Assembly: GCA_045807745.1 (NCBI GenBank) | Contig: JBJMGT010000002.1 | Span: forward strand, 62,001 to 126,000 | DNA: 64,000 bases | Reading direction: 5' to 3' | Source of the DNA: QHXQ01 sp045807745 | GTDB lineage: Bacteria; Acidobacteriota; Blastocatellia; Pyrinomonadales; Pyrinomonadaceae | In this document: positions 40,839 through 49,170 of the stretch, piece by piece | Numbering within the stretch: the first letter of the stretch is position 1 | How the letters are laid out: each line of letters starts with the position of its first letter | The notes under the pieces: model-generated | The model's input: only the letters and a program-made list of their open reading frames with translations | What the model was told of the DNA's origin: nothing | The model's database searches: none | Made by a program: the position numbers and the translations under genes

Positions 40839-43271
40839 TCATTCGTACCTGAGCGCGACCATCGGATCGACTTTCGTGGCCCGCCGCGCCGGAATGTAGC
40901 AGGCGACGAAGGCAATTAGGGCCGCAAGCGTCGCGACGCCCGCGAAGGTCACGGGGTCACTGGCGCTGACGCCGTAGAGAATGCTGGCCATGGCGCGCGT
41001 CACCGCGAAGGCGGCAACGAGACCGACGCCGACGCCGATGGCGGTCAGCATCATGCCCTGCCCGACGACCATCTTGAGGATGTCGCCGGGTTGTGCGCCG
41101 AGGGCCATGCGGATGCCGATCTCGTGTGTGCGCTGCTCGACCGAATAAGCGATGACGGCGTAGATACCGACTGCGGCCAACAACAGCGCGACGAGCGCGA
41201 AGCCCGCGAACATGAAGGCCGAGAGGCGCTGTGGGGCCATGCCTTCGATGAAGACCTGCGGCATCGTGCGGACGTTAAAGACGGGTTGATCTTTGTCGAG
41301 CGCCGCGACCTCCTGCCGGACTGCTGTCGTGAGTGCGGCCGGGTCGCCTGTGGCGCGCACCGCTAGGCCCATCCCGCGATAAGCGGCTTGCGTCTCTGGT
41401 ACATAGATGGCCGGGCGCAGCCGTTCGTCGCGCGCCTCGCTGACGAAATTTTTGTAGCGCACGTCGCCGACGACGCCGACGATCTCGTAATGGTCTTTAC
41501 CTAACAGCACGCGCTGGCCCAACGGGTTCTGGTTGGCGAAGTGGCGGCGCGCAAGTTTGTCGCTGACGAGCGCGACGCGCGGTGTGCTGCGCACGTCGCG
41601 GTCGGTGAAGTTGCGCCCGCGCAAGAGAGGAATGTCGAGCGTGGCGAGGTAGTCGGGCGTGACGACGCGATAATCCGCGAGCGGTTCGGTACCGGGTGCG
41701 AAGGGCGTGCGCCCTTCGATCTGGAAGTAGGTGCTGTCGTCGTCGAAGTCGAGCGGGATGACGTTGACCGCCGCTGCGTGCTCGACGCCGGGCACGGTCT
41801 GGAGGCGCGCGAGCAGACGCGTGTAGAAGTCCGCGACCTGCTCCGGCTCTTTGTACTTTCGCGCGGGCAGCGAAATCTCCATCGACAAAACATTCTGCCC
41901 GTTGAAGCCGGTGTGCACATCGAGCAGGCGCATGAAGCTGCGCACCATTAGCCCCGCGCCAATGAGCAGCACGAGCGAGAGCGCAATTTCGGCGACCATC
42001 AAAGCGGCGCGCATGCGCCCGCGTCCACCGCCGGTCGTGCCGGTGCGCCCGCCCTCTTTCAATGCTTCGTTGAGATTCGTGCGCGTCGCCAGAAGCGCGG
42101 GCGCGAGACCGAAGAGCACGCCGGTTGCGAGCGAGACGGCGAGCGTGAAACCGAAGACGCGCCAGTCGATCCCCATGTGCTCCCAGCCGTTGACGAACTG
42201 CGCAAAGTTCGCCGGCATCCCGACCGCGATCGCGTCCACCGCCCACACCGACAGCAGCAAACCTAACAGTCCGCCCGCGAGCGCAAGCAACACGCTCTCC
42301 GTCAACAACTGGCGCACGATGCGCCAGCGACTTGCGCCGAGCGCGAGCCGCACGGCGATCTCACGTTGTCGCGCGGTCGCGCGCATCAACTGTAGGTTGG
42401 CCACGTTGGCGCACGCGATCAAGAGCACGAACAGCACCGCGCCGAGCGAGATCATTAGATAAGGACGCGGCCCGCGCCCGACCGAATCGGTCAGACTCTC
42501 AGCGACGAACGAACGGTTCGTGTTCGTCTCCGGATACTGCTCAGCGAGCGTGTGCGCGAGGGCGTTCAACTCGGCCTGTGCGCCCGCAAGGCTTGCGCCG
42601 GGTTTGAGGCGCGCGACCGTCTGCAAGTAATGACTGCCGCGATTCGTCAAATCTTCTTTGTCGGCGATGAGCGGCGTCCACAGGTCTATATTGCGGCGGG
42701 GATAAGCGAAGTCCGCCGGCATGATGCCGACGACCGTGAAGTTGCGTTCGTTGATGCGCACGGTGCGCCCGACTATTCCAGCGTCCGCGCCGAAGCGCCG
42801 CCGCCACAGACTGTCGCTCATCACGACGACCGGATCGCGTCCCGGTTGTTCCTCTTCTGCGAGAAAGCCGCGCCCGGCGACGGGCTGCACGCCCAACACA
42901 GAGAAGAACTGCGGCGCGGCGGCGATGCCTTCGATGCGTTCCGGGCTATCGCCCTCGGTCAGGTTCGCGCTCCAGCCCGACCACGCGGCCGCGCTCTCAA
43001 ACGAGTTGCTCTGCTGCTTGATGTCGAGATAATTGGCATACGCGCCGCCGTCGCGGTCGCCCGCGCCGGGGTTGGTCGACTCCCAGACGGCCACGATGCG
43101 ATCAACGTCGCGGAAGTTGAACGGATGGAGCAGGAGCGCATTGATCACGCTGAAGATTGTCGTGTTCACGCCGATGCCTAAGGCGAGCGCGACCACGGCC
43201 ACGGCCGTAAAGCCGGGCTGCTTCCAAAGCGCGCGCAGGCCGTAACGTACATCTTGTAAGAGTGTGTTCAT
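40839..43271 (-). CDS. ADOP-family ABC permease P2
   Basis: This 810-residue permease starts MNTLLQDVRYGLRALWKQPGF. The transmembrane 1 region reads LGIGVNTTIFSVINALLLHPFNF, the most divergent version here (Val for Ala, His-Pro-Phe for Arg-Pro-Leu). The ribosome-binding site is weak (AGGAATGAG) and overlaps the end of P1, which lies 14 bp away, so translation may depend on P1. The first FtsX domain has ACANVANLQLMRATARQ. The tail is KVDPMVALRYE. Confidence 0.92.
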   Translation of the reverse strand: MNTLLQDVRYGLRALWKQPGFTAVAVVALALGIGVNTTIFSVINALLLHPFNFRDVDRIVAVWESTNPGAGDRDGGAYANYLDIKQQSNSFESAAAWSGWSANLTEGDSPERIEGIAAAPQFFSVLGVQPVAGRGFLAEEEQPGRDPVVVMSDSLWRRRFGADAGIVGRTVRINERNFTVVGIMPADFAYPRRNIDLWTPLIADKEDLTNRGSHYLQTVARLKPGASLAGAQAELNALAHTLAEQYPETNTNRSFVAESLTDSVGRGPRPYLMISLGAVLFVLLIACANVANLQLMRATARQREIAVRLALGASRWRIVRQLLTESVLLALAGGLLGLLLSVWAVDAIAVGMPANFAQFVNGWEHMGIDWRVFGFTLAVSLATGVLFGLAPALLATRTNLNEALKEGGRTGTTGGGRGRMRAALMVAEIALSLVLLIGAGLMVRSFMRLLDVHTGFNGQNVLSMEISLPARKYKEPEQVADFYTRLLARLQTVPGVEHAAAVNVIPLDFDDDSTYFQIEGRTPFAPGTEPLADYRVVTPDYLATLDIPLLRGRNFTDRDVRSTPRVALVSDKLARRHFANQNPLGQRVLLGKDHYEIVGVVGDVRYKNFVSEARDERLRPAIYVPETQAAYRGMGLAVRATGDPAALTTAVRQEVAALDKDQPVFNVRTMPQVFIEGMAPQRLSAFMFAGFALVALLLAAVGIYAVIAYSVEQRTHEIGIRMALGAQPGDILKMVVGQGMMLTAIGVGVGLVAAFAVTRAMASILYGVSASDPVTFAGVATLAALIAFVACYIPARRATKVDPMVALRYE

Positions 43272-43285
43272 TACACGAATTCAAC

Positions 43286-45718
43286 TCATTCCTGTCGCAG
43301 CGCGATCATCGGATCGACTCTGGTGGCGCGGCGCGCGGGGATGTAGCACGCGACGAGTGCGACGAGCGCGAGCAGCAAGGTCACGCCCGCGAAGACGAGC
43401 GGGTCGGTCGGCTTCACATTGAAGAGCAGCGTCGCCAGCACGCGCGTCAGCGCGAACGCGCCCGCGAGGCCCACACCGAGACCGATCAAAGTCAGCAGCA
43501 TGCCTTGCCCGACGACCAACCGGAGCACGTCGCGGGCTTGCGCGCCGAGCGCGATGCGGATGCCGATCTCGTGTGTGCGTTGCGCGACGGCGTAAGCCAT
43601 CACGCCATAGATGCCGACGGTCGCCAGACAGAGCGCGAGCAAGGCGAAACCGCCGAGCAACAGCATGTTGAACCGACGCGGCGCGACCGACGCGGCCAGC
43701 CAGTCGCTCATCGGCTTGATGTCGGTGAGCGGCAAATCCTTGTCGAGTTGCGCGACGGCCGCGCGCGCGTCTGTCGCCAACGCTGACGGCTTATCGTTCG
43801 TGCCGCGCACGACGAGCGTCATGAAGGGCAGCGTCGATTGTTGGTACGGCAGGTAGTATTCAGCCTCGGCCTCCGCGTCCAGCCCGCTGTGCTTCACGTC
43901 GCCGACGACGCCTATGATCTCGCAAGTCTTAGGCTTATCGAGATCGGCAATCGAGGAGACGACGAGGTGTCGCCCGACGGGGTCTGTGCCGGCGAAGTAG
44001 CGGCGCGCCAGCGTCTCGTTGATCAGCACGACGTGCGGCGCGCTCGCGGTGTCGCGTTCGCTAAAGCCGCGCCCCTCGCGGAGCGGGATGCCGAGCGCGC
44101 GCAGATAGTCCGGGCTGATGATGTAGGAGAGCGCGTTGGGTGACTCGCTCTCGCTCGCTACGGGCCGGCCTTCGATCTCAAAATTGCCGCGCGCGTTGTC
44201 GCCGGAGAACGGCAAAGGGAAGACGGCAGCGGTCGCGTTGACGCCGGGCGCAGACGCCGTCTGCGTCAGTAGTTGTTGGAAGAAGCGCGTCTGCTCGGCC
44301 GGCGTCTGGTACTGCGCGGTCGGGAGCGCCACGCTGTAGGTCAGCACAGGCTCAGGCTTGAAACCGGGATTGATCTCACGCAGGCGCACGAAGCTTTTCA
44401 GCAGCAACCCCGCGCCGACCAGCAGCACGAGTGAGAGCGCCACTTCGGCGACCACCAGAAAACTGCGCACGCGATTGCGCCGCCAGCCGCCCGCGTCGCG
44501 CCCGCTCTCTTTGAGCGCTTCGTTCACATCCAGCCGCGCGGCGGCGAGCGCCGGCGCGAGGCCGAAGATAAGTCCCGTCACGACGGCGACGCCGAGCGTG
44601 AACGCGAGCACGCGCCCGTCCAAAGCGATCTCGCGCACGCGCGGCACGTCTTCCGGCAACGCACTCCTGAGCACATCGACGCCCCACAGCGCGAGCAGCA
44701 AACCACCTACACCGCCCGCGAGCGAGAGCAACAGACTCTCTGTCAATAGTTGCCGCACGATACGCCAGCGCGTTGCGCCGAGCGCCGTGCGCACCGCGAT
44801 CTCACGTTGCCGTCTGGTGGCGCGCGCCAGCAGCAGGTTCGCCACGTTCGCGCACGCGATCAACAGGACGAAGCCGACCGCGCCGAGCAGCACGAGGAGC
44901 GCCGTGCGGACGCCGCCGACCACCTCTTCGTAGGTCGTGACAATCTGCACGCCGCGCCCCGCGTCGTGCTCCGGATATTGCTCCGCGAGCCGGTGTGCGA
45001 TGGTGTCCAACTCGGCTTGCGCCTGCTGAAGCGTGACGCCCGGCTTGAGCCGCGCGATCACGTTCAAATAGCCGACGCCGCGCTTGACGTTCAACTCGTC
45101 CTTCGGATCGAGCGGCGTCCAGAAATCTTTGCCGTTGCTTGCGTCGAACGGAAATCTGAACCCGGCGGGCAGGACGCCGACGACCGTGCGCGGCCGACCG
45201 TCAAGCGTTATCGCTTGCCCGATGATGTCGCTGCGCGCCCCGAAGCGGCGTTGCCAAAGCTCTTGGCTGATGACGATGGGCGAGTTGTCGGCTTGTATGT
45301 CCTGCGCGGTGAAGGCGCGCCCCACGACGGGCTGCAAGGCCAAGGTCTGAAACAGTTCGGGCGAGACGGTGAGACCGTCAATAGCTTCGGGCGCATCGCC
45401 GCCCGTGAGCGTGGCGAACGTGTTGGAGTAGGCGGCGACGCTTGCGAAGACGTGACTCTGGTCGCGCCAGTCCGCGAAGTTGAGAAACGAGGCGCTCTCG
45501 CGCGGCTCGCCGCCCTGCAGGTTTGTGCCCCAAAGGTTGACGAGCGCGCCCGGTTGCGCGACGGGCAGCGGGCGCAGCAGGACGGCGTTGACGACGCTGA
45601 AGAGCGCCGTGTTTGCGCCGATGCCGAGCGCGACGGTCAGCAGGGCCACGAGCGTGAAGCCGGGCGACTTCCACAGCATGCGCCAGCCGTAGCGTATGTC
45701 CTGCCAGATGTTCGTCAT
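43286..45718 (-). CDS. ADOP-family ABC permease P1, directly after ATPase A
   Basis: This 810-residue permease starts MTNIWQDIRYGWRMLWKSPGF and is the first permease of the array in transcription order. Its ATG lies 4 bp after the stop of ATPase A, with only a weak GGAAGTGG upstream, so it is probably translationally coupled to the ATPase. Both FtsX domains are intact. The C-terminus is RVDPMIALRQE rather than ALRYE. By position, this is the permease most likely to partner the adjacent ATPase. Confidence 0.93.
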   Translation of the reverse strand: MTNIWQDIRYGWRMLWKSPGFTLVALLTVALGIGANTALFSVVNAVLLRPLPVAQPGALVNLWGTNLQGGEPRESASFLNFADWRDQSHVFASVAAYSNTFATLTGGDAPEAIDGLTVSPELFQTLALQPVVGRAFTAQDIQADNSPIVISQELWQRRFGARSDIIGQAITLDGRPRTVVGVLPAGFRFPFDASNGKDFWTPLDPKDELNVKRGVGYLNVIARLKPGVTLQQAQAELDTIAHRLAEQYPEHDAGRGVQIVTTYEEVVGGVRTALLVLLGAVGFVLLIACANVANLLLARATRRQREIAVRTALGATRWRIVRQLLTESLLLSLAGGVGGLLLALWGVDVLRSALPEDVPRVREIALDGRVLAFTLGVAVVTGLIFGLAPALAAARLDVNEALKESGRDAGGWRRNRVRSFLVVAEVALSLVLLVGAGLLLKSFVRLREINPGFKPEPVLTYSVALPTAQYQTPAEQTRFFQQLLTQTASAPGVNATAAVFPLPFSGDNARGNFEIEGRPVASESESPNALSYIISPDYLRALGIPLREGRGFSERDTASAPHVVLINETLARRYFAGTDPVGRHLVVSSIADLDKPKTCEIIGVVGDVKHSGLDAEAEAEYYLPYQQSTLPFMTLVVRGTNDKPSALATDARAAVAQLDKDLPLTDIKPMSDWLAASVAPRRFNMLLLGGFALLALCLATVGIYGVMAYAVAQRTHEIGIRIALGAQARDVLRLVVGQGMLLTLIGLGVGLAGAFALTRVLATLLFNVKPTDPLVFAGVTLLLALVALVACYIPARRATRVDPMIALRQE

Positions 45719-45722
45719 TGCA

Positions 45723-46460
45723 TCAGGCCACTTCCGCCGCCGCCGATTCTTCCGAGCCGACGACGCTACCGATCTCTTCCTTCACCACACGGCCGTCGAA
45801 GAGGTGGATGGTGCGGTCGGCGTAGCGCGCATAGCGCGGGTCGTGCGTGACCATGCAGATGGTCGCGCCGCCCTGATGCAGTTCACGCAACAAGTCCATC
45901 ACGGCCTCGCCGTTCTTCGAGTCGAGGTTGCCGGTCGGCTCGTCCGCGAGCAGGATGAGTGGCTGCCCGGCGACGGCGCGGGCGACGGCGACGCGCTGCT
46001 GTTGACCGCCGGAGAGTTGGCTGGGCAAGTGCTTCGCGCGGTGCGCCATGCCGACGCGCTCCAGCGCATCGGTCACACGCTCTTTGCGCTCAGCGCCCGT
46101 TAAGCCGCGATAGGTCAGCGGCAGCTCGACGTTCTCGTAGACGTTGAGATCGCCGATCAGGTTGAAGCTCTGGAAGATGAAGCCGACTTCGCGGTTGCGT
46201 ATGCGCGCGCGCTCCGAGGCGGAGAGTTCCACGACGGGCCGGTTGTTCAGCATGTACTTGCCTTCGGTCGGCGTGTCGAGGAGGCCGAGGATCGAGAGCA
46301 GCGTGGACTTGCCGCAGCCCGAAGGGCCGGTAATCGAGATGTACTCGCCGGGGGCGACGCTCAGGTGTGTGCCCGCGAGCGCGTGCGTCTCAACCTCGTC
46401 CGTGTAGAAGACCTTCTTCACGTCGTCGAGGCGAATCAGGGGTTGAGGTGATGCAGTCAT
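45723..46460 (-). CDS. ABC transporter ATPase A (MacB/LolD type)
   Basis: This 245-residue nucleotide-binding protein of the MacB/LolD/FtsE-like exporter branch should energise FtsX-type permeases from the cytoplasm. Visible motifs are Walker A GPSGCGKST (45-53), a Q-loop near FIFQSFNL (95-101), the signature LSGGQQQRVAVARA (149-162), Walker B LILLADEP (168-175), a D-loop GNLDS, and the switch His in VTH (206). All catalytic residues are canonical. A 20-residue tail beyond the core is Glu/Ala/Ser-rich. GGAGAA precedes the ATG. It lies 92 bp after the membrane fusion protein, with a hairpin between, and 4 bp before P1. Confidence 0.95.
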   Translation of the reverse strand: MTASPQPLIRLDDVKKVFYTDEVETHALAGTHLSVAPGEYISITGPSGCGKSTLLSILGLLDTPTEGKYMLNNRPVVELSASERARIRNREVGFIFQSFNLIGDLNVYENVELPLTYRGLTGAERKERVTDALERVGMAHRAKHLPSQLSGGQQQRVAVARAVAGQPLILLADEPTGNLDSKNGEAVMDLLRELHQGGATICMVTHDPRYARYADRTIHLFDGRVVKEEIGSVVGSEESAAAEVA

Positions 46461-46471
46461 TATTTTCTCCT

Positions 46472-46550
46472 AGTGGCAAGTGGCAAGTGACAAGTGACGA
46501 GCGAAGACAAAGTTTTTAACTTGGCATTCGTTACTCGTCACTCGTCACTG
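46472..46550. repeat. Heptad-repeat hairpin, family D, ATPase A/MFP gap
   Basis: The left arm (46472-46501) has GTGGCAA, GTGGCAA, GTGACAA, GTGACGA heptads. The right arm (46520-46549) has complementary, slightly diverged units. The loop is about 18 bp. The same family appears in the P4/P5 and P6/P7 gaps. Confidence 0.83.
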
Positions 46551-46552
46551 CT

Positions 46553-47809
46553 TTAATTCAGTCGAATCGTCTTGAAATTGTCCCACTGCGAGGTGTCCGA
46601 GAGGATCACCCGGTCGCCTTCTTGCAAGCCTTCTAAAATTTCGACGTTGCTGACGGAACTGCGGCCCAGTTTGACCGTGACGCGCGTGGCCTCTTTCCCG
46701 CCCGGCTCGATCTTGAACATGCCGACGGTCGCGCCCGCCTGCCCGAAGGCGGGGCGGCCCGTGTAGAGCACATTCTCAAGACGGGCCAGCGTGATCGTGC
46801 CGTCCACGCTCAGTTCAGGGCGCGCGCCTTGCGGCAGCGGGCCGTCCAAGGCCACGTCCACCGTGACCGTGCCGCCCTGCGCGCTGGGGTCAATGCGGCT
46901 GACGTGGCCGGGGATGATGCCGTTGCGCGTGTCGATCTCGGCCTTCTGGCCGAGGCCGATGTCTTTGACCTGCGTCTCGGCGATCTTCAGTTGCGCCTTG
47001 AGGTGCTGCTGTTCAGCGACGCGCGCCAGCATGGTACCGGGCTGCACCTCCTGCCCCTCCTGCACCAGCCGCTCCTGCAACACGCCCTCGATGCCGGCGC
47101 GGACGAAGAGCGTCGCGACCTGTTCCTGTTTGAGTTTCAGTTGCGCTTGCAGTTGCGAGATGCGCGCCTGCTGCGACGCGACCTGCGCGGCGTCGGACTT
47201 CGTGCGCCCTTCAAGCCGCCGCTCCTCGATGGCGAAGCGGTTGGCCAACTCTTCGGCTTTGACCCTTGAGAGCTTTAAGTTGAGCGCCGGGATGAGACCT
47301 TCTTTGGCCAGTTGCTCGTCGGTGTCGGCTTGAATTTTCGCCTGTTGATATTCGGCGTGCACCTGCGCGGTCAGGGATTGCTGCGTCATGCGCTCGCTGT
47401 CGAGCCGCGCACGCAGGTTGTTCAAGTCGGCTTGGGCCGCGCGCAATTGATACTCGATGTCCACGGCCGACTGTTGCAGTTCGGAGTTGCTCAACTCATA
47501 GAGCACCGTGCCGGCCGAGACGGGCGTGCCCGGCTCGACGAGTATGCGCTCGACGCGCCCCTGCTGCGCGGCGGCGATGACGCGAATCTCTTCGGGCACA
47601 AGCGTGCCCAGCCCGTGCACCTGCAAGAGCATCGACCCGCGCTTGACCGTATCGGGCCAGATCGTCCCGCCCTCGACGCTCGGTGCGGCCGGCTTCAGCC
47701 GCGACACACCAAACGTGATAAGCGAAACCGCGCCCACCACCGCGACGGCGTACAGCGCCATCCGTATTTGCCGCTTGCGCGCAGATTTTTTACGAGGAAT
47801 ATCAACCAT
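46553..47809 (-). CDS. Periplasmic membrane fusion protein (MacA/HlyD type)
   Basis: This 418-residue adaptor has a basic N-terminus (KKSARKRQIR) and one transmembrane anchor (about 18-37). A lipoyl half-motif follows (about 65-110, GRVERILVEPGTPVSAG). A long Gln/Glu/Leu-rich coiled-coil hairpin spans about 115-235. The second lipoyl half (GVLQERLVQEGQEVQPGT), a beta-barrel domain and a membrane-proximal domain ending LQEGDRVILSD complete it. Such adaptors join an inner-membrane ABC permease to an outer-membrane channel. No TolC-like channel is in the window. Its place between two ATPases and upstream of the permeases suggests one shared adaptor. The start has no clear ribosome-binding site. 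Confidence 0.93.
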   Translation of the reverse strand: MVDIPRKKSARKRQIRMALYAVAVVGAVSLITFGVSRLKPAAPSVEGGTIWPDTVKRGSMLLQVHGLGTLVPEEIRVIAAAQQGRVERILVEPGTPVSAGTVLYELSNSELQQSAVDIEYQLRAAQADLNNLRARLDSERMTQQSLTAQVHAEYQQAKIQADTDEQLAKEGLIPALNLKLSRVKAEELANRFAIEERRLEGRTKSDAAQVASQQARISQLQAQLKLKQEQVATLFVRAGIEGVLQERLVQEGQEVQPGTMLARVAEQQHLKAQLKIAETQVKDIGLGQKAEIDTRNGIIPGHVSRIDPSAQGGTVTVDVALDGPLPQGARPELSVDGTITLARLENVLYTGRPAFGQAGATVGMFKIEPGGKEATRVTVKLGRSSVSNVEILEGLQEGDRVILSDTSQWDNFKTIRLN

Positions 47810-47956
47810 GAGCTAATACAAAACTTCCCTTCCCCAGCCTCTTAGCGAACACCGTGCCAACACGTTTTCCTTTAATATTGCTGGCTTTTTACCTTATCCA
47901 CCTTTGACCTTCGCACGCGCGGGACAACCCAGTCGCGGATTTGGGACGAAAGAATA

Positions 47957-48027
47957 AGGATAAAGGATGAAAAGGAAGCCTTCAACCTCGAACGGTTCTA
48001 TTCATCCTTCATCCTTCATCCTTCATC
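47957..48027. repeat. Heptad-repeat hairpin, family F (ATCCTTC), MFP/ATPase B gap
   Basis: The right arm (48002-48027) has four ATCCTTC-type heptads that end at the ATPase B stop codon. The left arm (47957-47974) has complementary AAGGATA/AAGGATG/AAAAGGA units. The loop is about 27 bp. The rest of the 47810-48022 gap shows no gene. Confidence 0.8.
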
Positions 48028-48691
48028 CTTCCTGCTCGATCCACCCGTCCGCGAGCTTGATCACGCGGCGGCCGTATGAAGCGTTCTCTTCGGAGTGTGT
48101 GACCTGAATGATGGTCGTGCCCTCTTGGTTGAGCCGCTTGAACAATTCCATGATCTCGCGCCCCTGCGCGGAGTGCAGATTGCCGGTCGGCTCGTCCGCG
48201 AGGATGAGCTTCGGATTTGTGATGACGGCGCGGGCGACCGCGACGAGTTGTTGCTGCCCGCCCGACAACTGATTCGGGAAGAGGTCTTTCTTCCCGACGA
48301 TGTGAAAGCGATCCAACACGTCGGCGACAATGGACTGGCGCTCCGCCTTCTTGATGTCCTTGTACGAGAGTGGGATTTCCAGATTCTCGTAGACGGTCAA
48401 GTGATCGAGCAAGTGATAACTTTGGAAGACGAAGCCGATGTACTGCTTGTGCAGTTCGTTCCGCTTCTTCTTGTCGAGCTTATGCACGGGGTGATCCCAA
48501 AAGTTGAACTCGCCCGTCCAAGCGCTATCGAACATGCCGAGGATGGCGAGCAGCGTGGACTTGCCCGCGCCCGACGGCCCCATGATCGAGACGAACTCGC
48601 CCGGCTGCACGTCCATGTTGATCCGGCGCAGCACGTAGGTCTTCGTCGGCCCCTGATCGAAACTCTTCTCAACGTTGCGTAAGCTGATCAT
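48023..48691 (-). CDS. ABC transporter ATPase B with non-consensus signature and D-loop
   Basis: This 222-residue MacB/LolD-type ATPase has Walker A GPSGAGKST (38-46), Q-loop FVFQSYHL (87-94), signature LSGGQQQ (142-148), Walker B LILADEP (162-168) and switch His in VTH (199). Two positions differ from ATPase A and from the family norm. The residue after LSGGQQQ is Leu where Arg is usual, and the D-loop reads GNLHSAQG where GNLDS is usual. It could therefore form an asymmetric heterodimer with ATPase A, which would suit a permease made of two unlike halves; that is inference. No good ribosome-binding site is visible. The small lipoprotein gene ends 35 bp upstream. Confidence 0.93.
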   Translation of the reverse strand: MISLRNVEKSFDQGPTKTYVLRRINMDVQPGEFVSIMGPSGAGKSTLLAILGMFDSAWTGEFNFWDHPVHKLDKKKRNELHKQYIGFVFQSYHLLDHLTVYENLEIPLSYKDIKKAERQSIVADVLDRFHIVGKKDLFPNQLSGGQQQLVAVARAVITNPKLILADEPTGNLHSAQGREIMELFKRLNQEGTTIIQVTHSEENASYGRRVIKLADGWIEQEG

Positions 48692-48726
48692 GAATGGTTC
48701 GCGCTGATTCGGCGCGCTCCTTAGTA

Positions 48727-48879
48727 TTAAGATTTGAGATCGTCGCCGGTGCGGCCCTCTGCCTGTAATCCGCCGGCCGGAACTTCCGCACGCTGTTCAG
48801 GCGCGCGCGTCGCCGCAGTCTGAGTCGTCAGCAGCCAGCACCCGATGAGCATTAAGATGAGCGCAGTGACCACCATCAT
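48727..48879 (-). CDS. Small putative lipoprotein or single-span membrane protein (50 aa)
   Basis: This is a short open frame at the head of the array. It has two adjacent ATG codons (48879 and 48876) behind AGGGGAG. The protein has a very hydrophobic N-terminus (VVTALILMLIGCWLL) with a lipobox-like LIGC at residues 11-14. A polar, Ala/Glu/Gly-rich tail ends in DDLKS, and the stop TAA is followed by a second in-frame TAA. There is no positive charge before the hydrophobic stretch, so a lipoprotein signal is imperfect and a plain membrane anchor is possible. Its strong ribosome-binding site, frame and position 35 bp before ATPase B support a real gene. I recognise no family. Confidence 0.55.
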   Translation of the reverse strand: MMVVTALILMLIGCWLLTTQTAATRAPEQRAEVPAGGLQAEGRTGDDLKS

Positions 48880-48897
48880 GTCTCCCCTGACCCTTGA

Positions 48898-48925
48898 ATC
48901 ATAATCTTTGGCCGGGTCTAAGCAA
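48898..48925 (-). promoter_or_regulatory. Candidate promoter for the permease array
   Basis: Read on the minus strand, TTGCTT (48920-48925) and TATGAT (48898-48903) are spaced by 16 bp, and the -10 box lies about 18 bp upstream of the small lipoprotein start. Match to sigma-70 consensus is moderate. It is the first plausible promoter upstream of the whole co-directional block. Confidence 0.35.
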
Positions 48926-49118
48926 GCGCACGAGCTAATAGAAATCCCCGTGCCAGACGATAACAGCGCGAAAAGACTTGAACTTCAGCCAAGCAAATCA
49001 AGGATTTCCCAATCTTGGGACGGGATGTAGGCGGATTTGGAAAGCTGCCGCCAACCGCACCGCCACTTGCGTGACTACACTGTTAATCTGCTCTTGCCGC
49101 TTGTCACGCTCAGCGCGC

Positions 49119-49156
49119 CGCTTGCCACTTAAGCAAGCGCCGGCCGGGTCGGCCGG
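49119..49156. promoter_or_regulatory. Two stacked short hairpins before the kinase start
   Basis: CGCTTGC (49119-49125) pairs with GCAAGCG (49133-49139). CCGGCC (49140-49145) pairs with GGCCGG (49151-49156), directly adjacent. They end 14 bp before the GTG of the kinase gene and would sit in its leader RNA or act as operator sites in the divergent region. The rest of 48926-49118 shows no gene. Confidence 0.4.
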
Positions 49157-49170
49157 TGTAAGATTGACTC

